Assembly (NCBI GenBank): GCA_021811735.1
Contig: JAJZNK010000032.1
Coordinates: 1-36,027, forward strand
Direction: 5' to 3'
Origin: Nanobdellota archaeon
Lineage (GTDB): Archaea > Nanobdellota > Nanobdellia > Parvarchaeales > Parvarchaeaceae
DNA length: 36,027 nucleotides
Made by a program: the position numbers and the translations under genes
Part shown: in pieces, positions 35,457 through 36,027 of the stretch
How positions within the stretch are numbered: position 1 is the first letter of the stretch
Layout: each line of letters opens with the position of its first letter
Notes under the pieces: model-generated
The model's database searches: none
Told to the model about the DNA's origin: nothing
What the model saw: only the letters and a program-made list of their open reading frames with translations

Positions 35457-36027
35457 ATGTTTACACTCGGAACTAAACAATCAACATCTTTCATAACCAA
35501 CTCGGGTCAGTCAGCTTTGGAGTACATGATGACTTATGGTTGGGCAATCCTGATCATAGTAATCGTAGCAGTAATCCTCTACAGTATGGGTATCTTCACC
35601 CCATCATCAAGCGTATCCTTCTCAAGCTCAGGCTTCTCTCCCTTCACAGTCTCATCCTCCTCATGCAACAGCATAGGCTACAAGATAGCAGTGATAGCAG
35701 GTCCAATACCAAACAATGCAAATTCCCTGCAGATAACCAAAGTATACGTTACCTCTGCATCAGGAGCAAATACCTCTAGTTCAGTGTATACTCTGCCATC
35801 ACCAATAACTCTCAAAAGCAGTCAATCAGCAGTCATAATAGTCCCAAACGTCGCCTGTAATGCAATAAACGTAAAGTATTCCTTCTCTGCAATAATACAG
35901 TATACTTATAACGTCCCAAGCATAGGAACGCAGACAATAAACACATCAGGCACAGTGGCAGGTACGTCAATAGCAGGAAAACCCTCCATCCTAACCTCAT
36001 ATGAGCCCTTGACGATAACCAATACCC
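35457..36027 (+). CDS. Class III signal peptide / pilin-like protein, truncated by window end
   Basis: Open frame from ATG 35457: MFTLGTKQSTSFITNSGQSALEYMMTYGWAILIIVIVAVILYSMGIFTPSSSVSFSSSGF...; RBS GAGGAG upstream; not in ORF track because no stop in window. Confidence 0.88.
   Translation, partial: MFTLGTKQSTSFITNSGQSALEYMMTYGWAILIIVIVAVILYSMGIFTPSSSVSFSSSGFSPFTVSSSSCNSIGYKIAVIAGPIPNNANSLQITKVYVTSASGANTSSSVYTLPSPITLKSSQSAVIIVPNVACNAINVKYSFSAIIQYTYNVPSIGTQTINTSGTVAGTSIAGKPSILTSYEPLTITNT

Noticed and set aside
1-36027. CRISPR arrays, transposases, integrases, toxin-antitoxin or restriction systems
   Set aside because: Looked for direct-repeat/spacer patterns and hallmark motifs on both strands; none seen. 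The only repeats are coding modules in surface proteins.

Overview
Low-GC archaeal chromosome segment. The DPANN / ARMAN-like (Parvarchaeota- or Micrarchaeota-type) assignment is inferred from gene content and style. It is almost entirely coding and mostly informational. Left part: partial class II aaRS (Asp/Asn-type), a 1.1-kaa pilin-signal adhesin, EF-1alpha, M20 peptidase, topoisomerase IA, UMP kinase, initiator tRNA-Met directly followed by a bacterial-type MetRS, aIF1, PolD small subunit, two tandem thymidylate-kinase paralogs, a second giant pilin-signal adhesin, and pyruvate kinase. Centre: a compact ribosomal superoperon (L3-L4-L23 // Rnp1-S17-L14-L24-S4e-L5-S14-S8-L6-L32e-L19e-L18-S5-L30-L15-SecY) that lacks the usual L2-S19-L22-S3-L29-SUI1 block. 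Right part: EMC3/DUF106 protein, Nre, Nop10, aIF2-alpha, tRNA-splicing endonuclease, a hypothetical protein, aRF1, archaeal AdoMet synthetase, and the start of a short pilin-like gene with distinct codon usage. The observations most worth following up are the two modular giant pilin-signal adhesins (a regular two-Cys repeat array, and a LamG-like domain nested inside a DUF2341-like domain), the excised S10/spc block with a replacement promoter, the second TMK with a degenerate P-loop, the initiator tRNA with a predicted T-stem bulge, and an aRF1 with NIKD and no zinc minidomain. I saw no CRISPR array, transposon or classical defence system. All family calls are from recognising motifs by eye; no database search was run.
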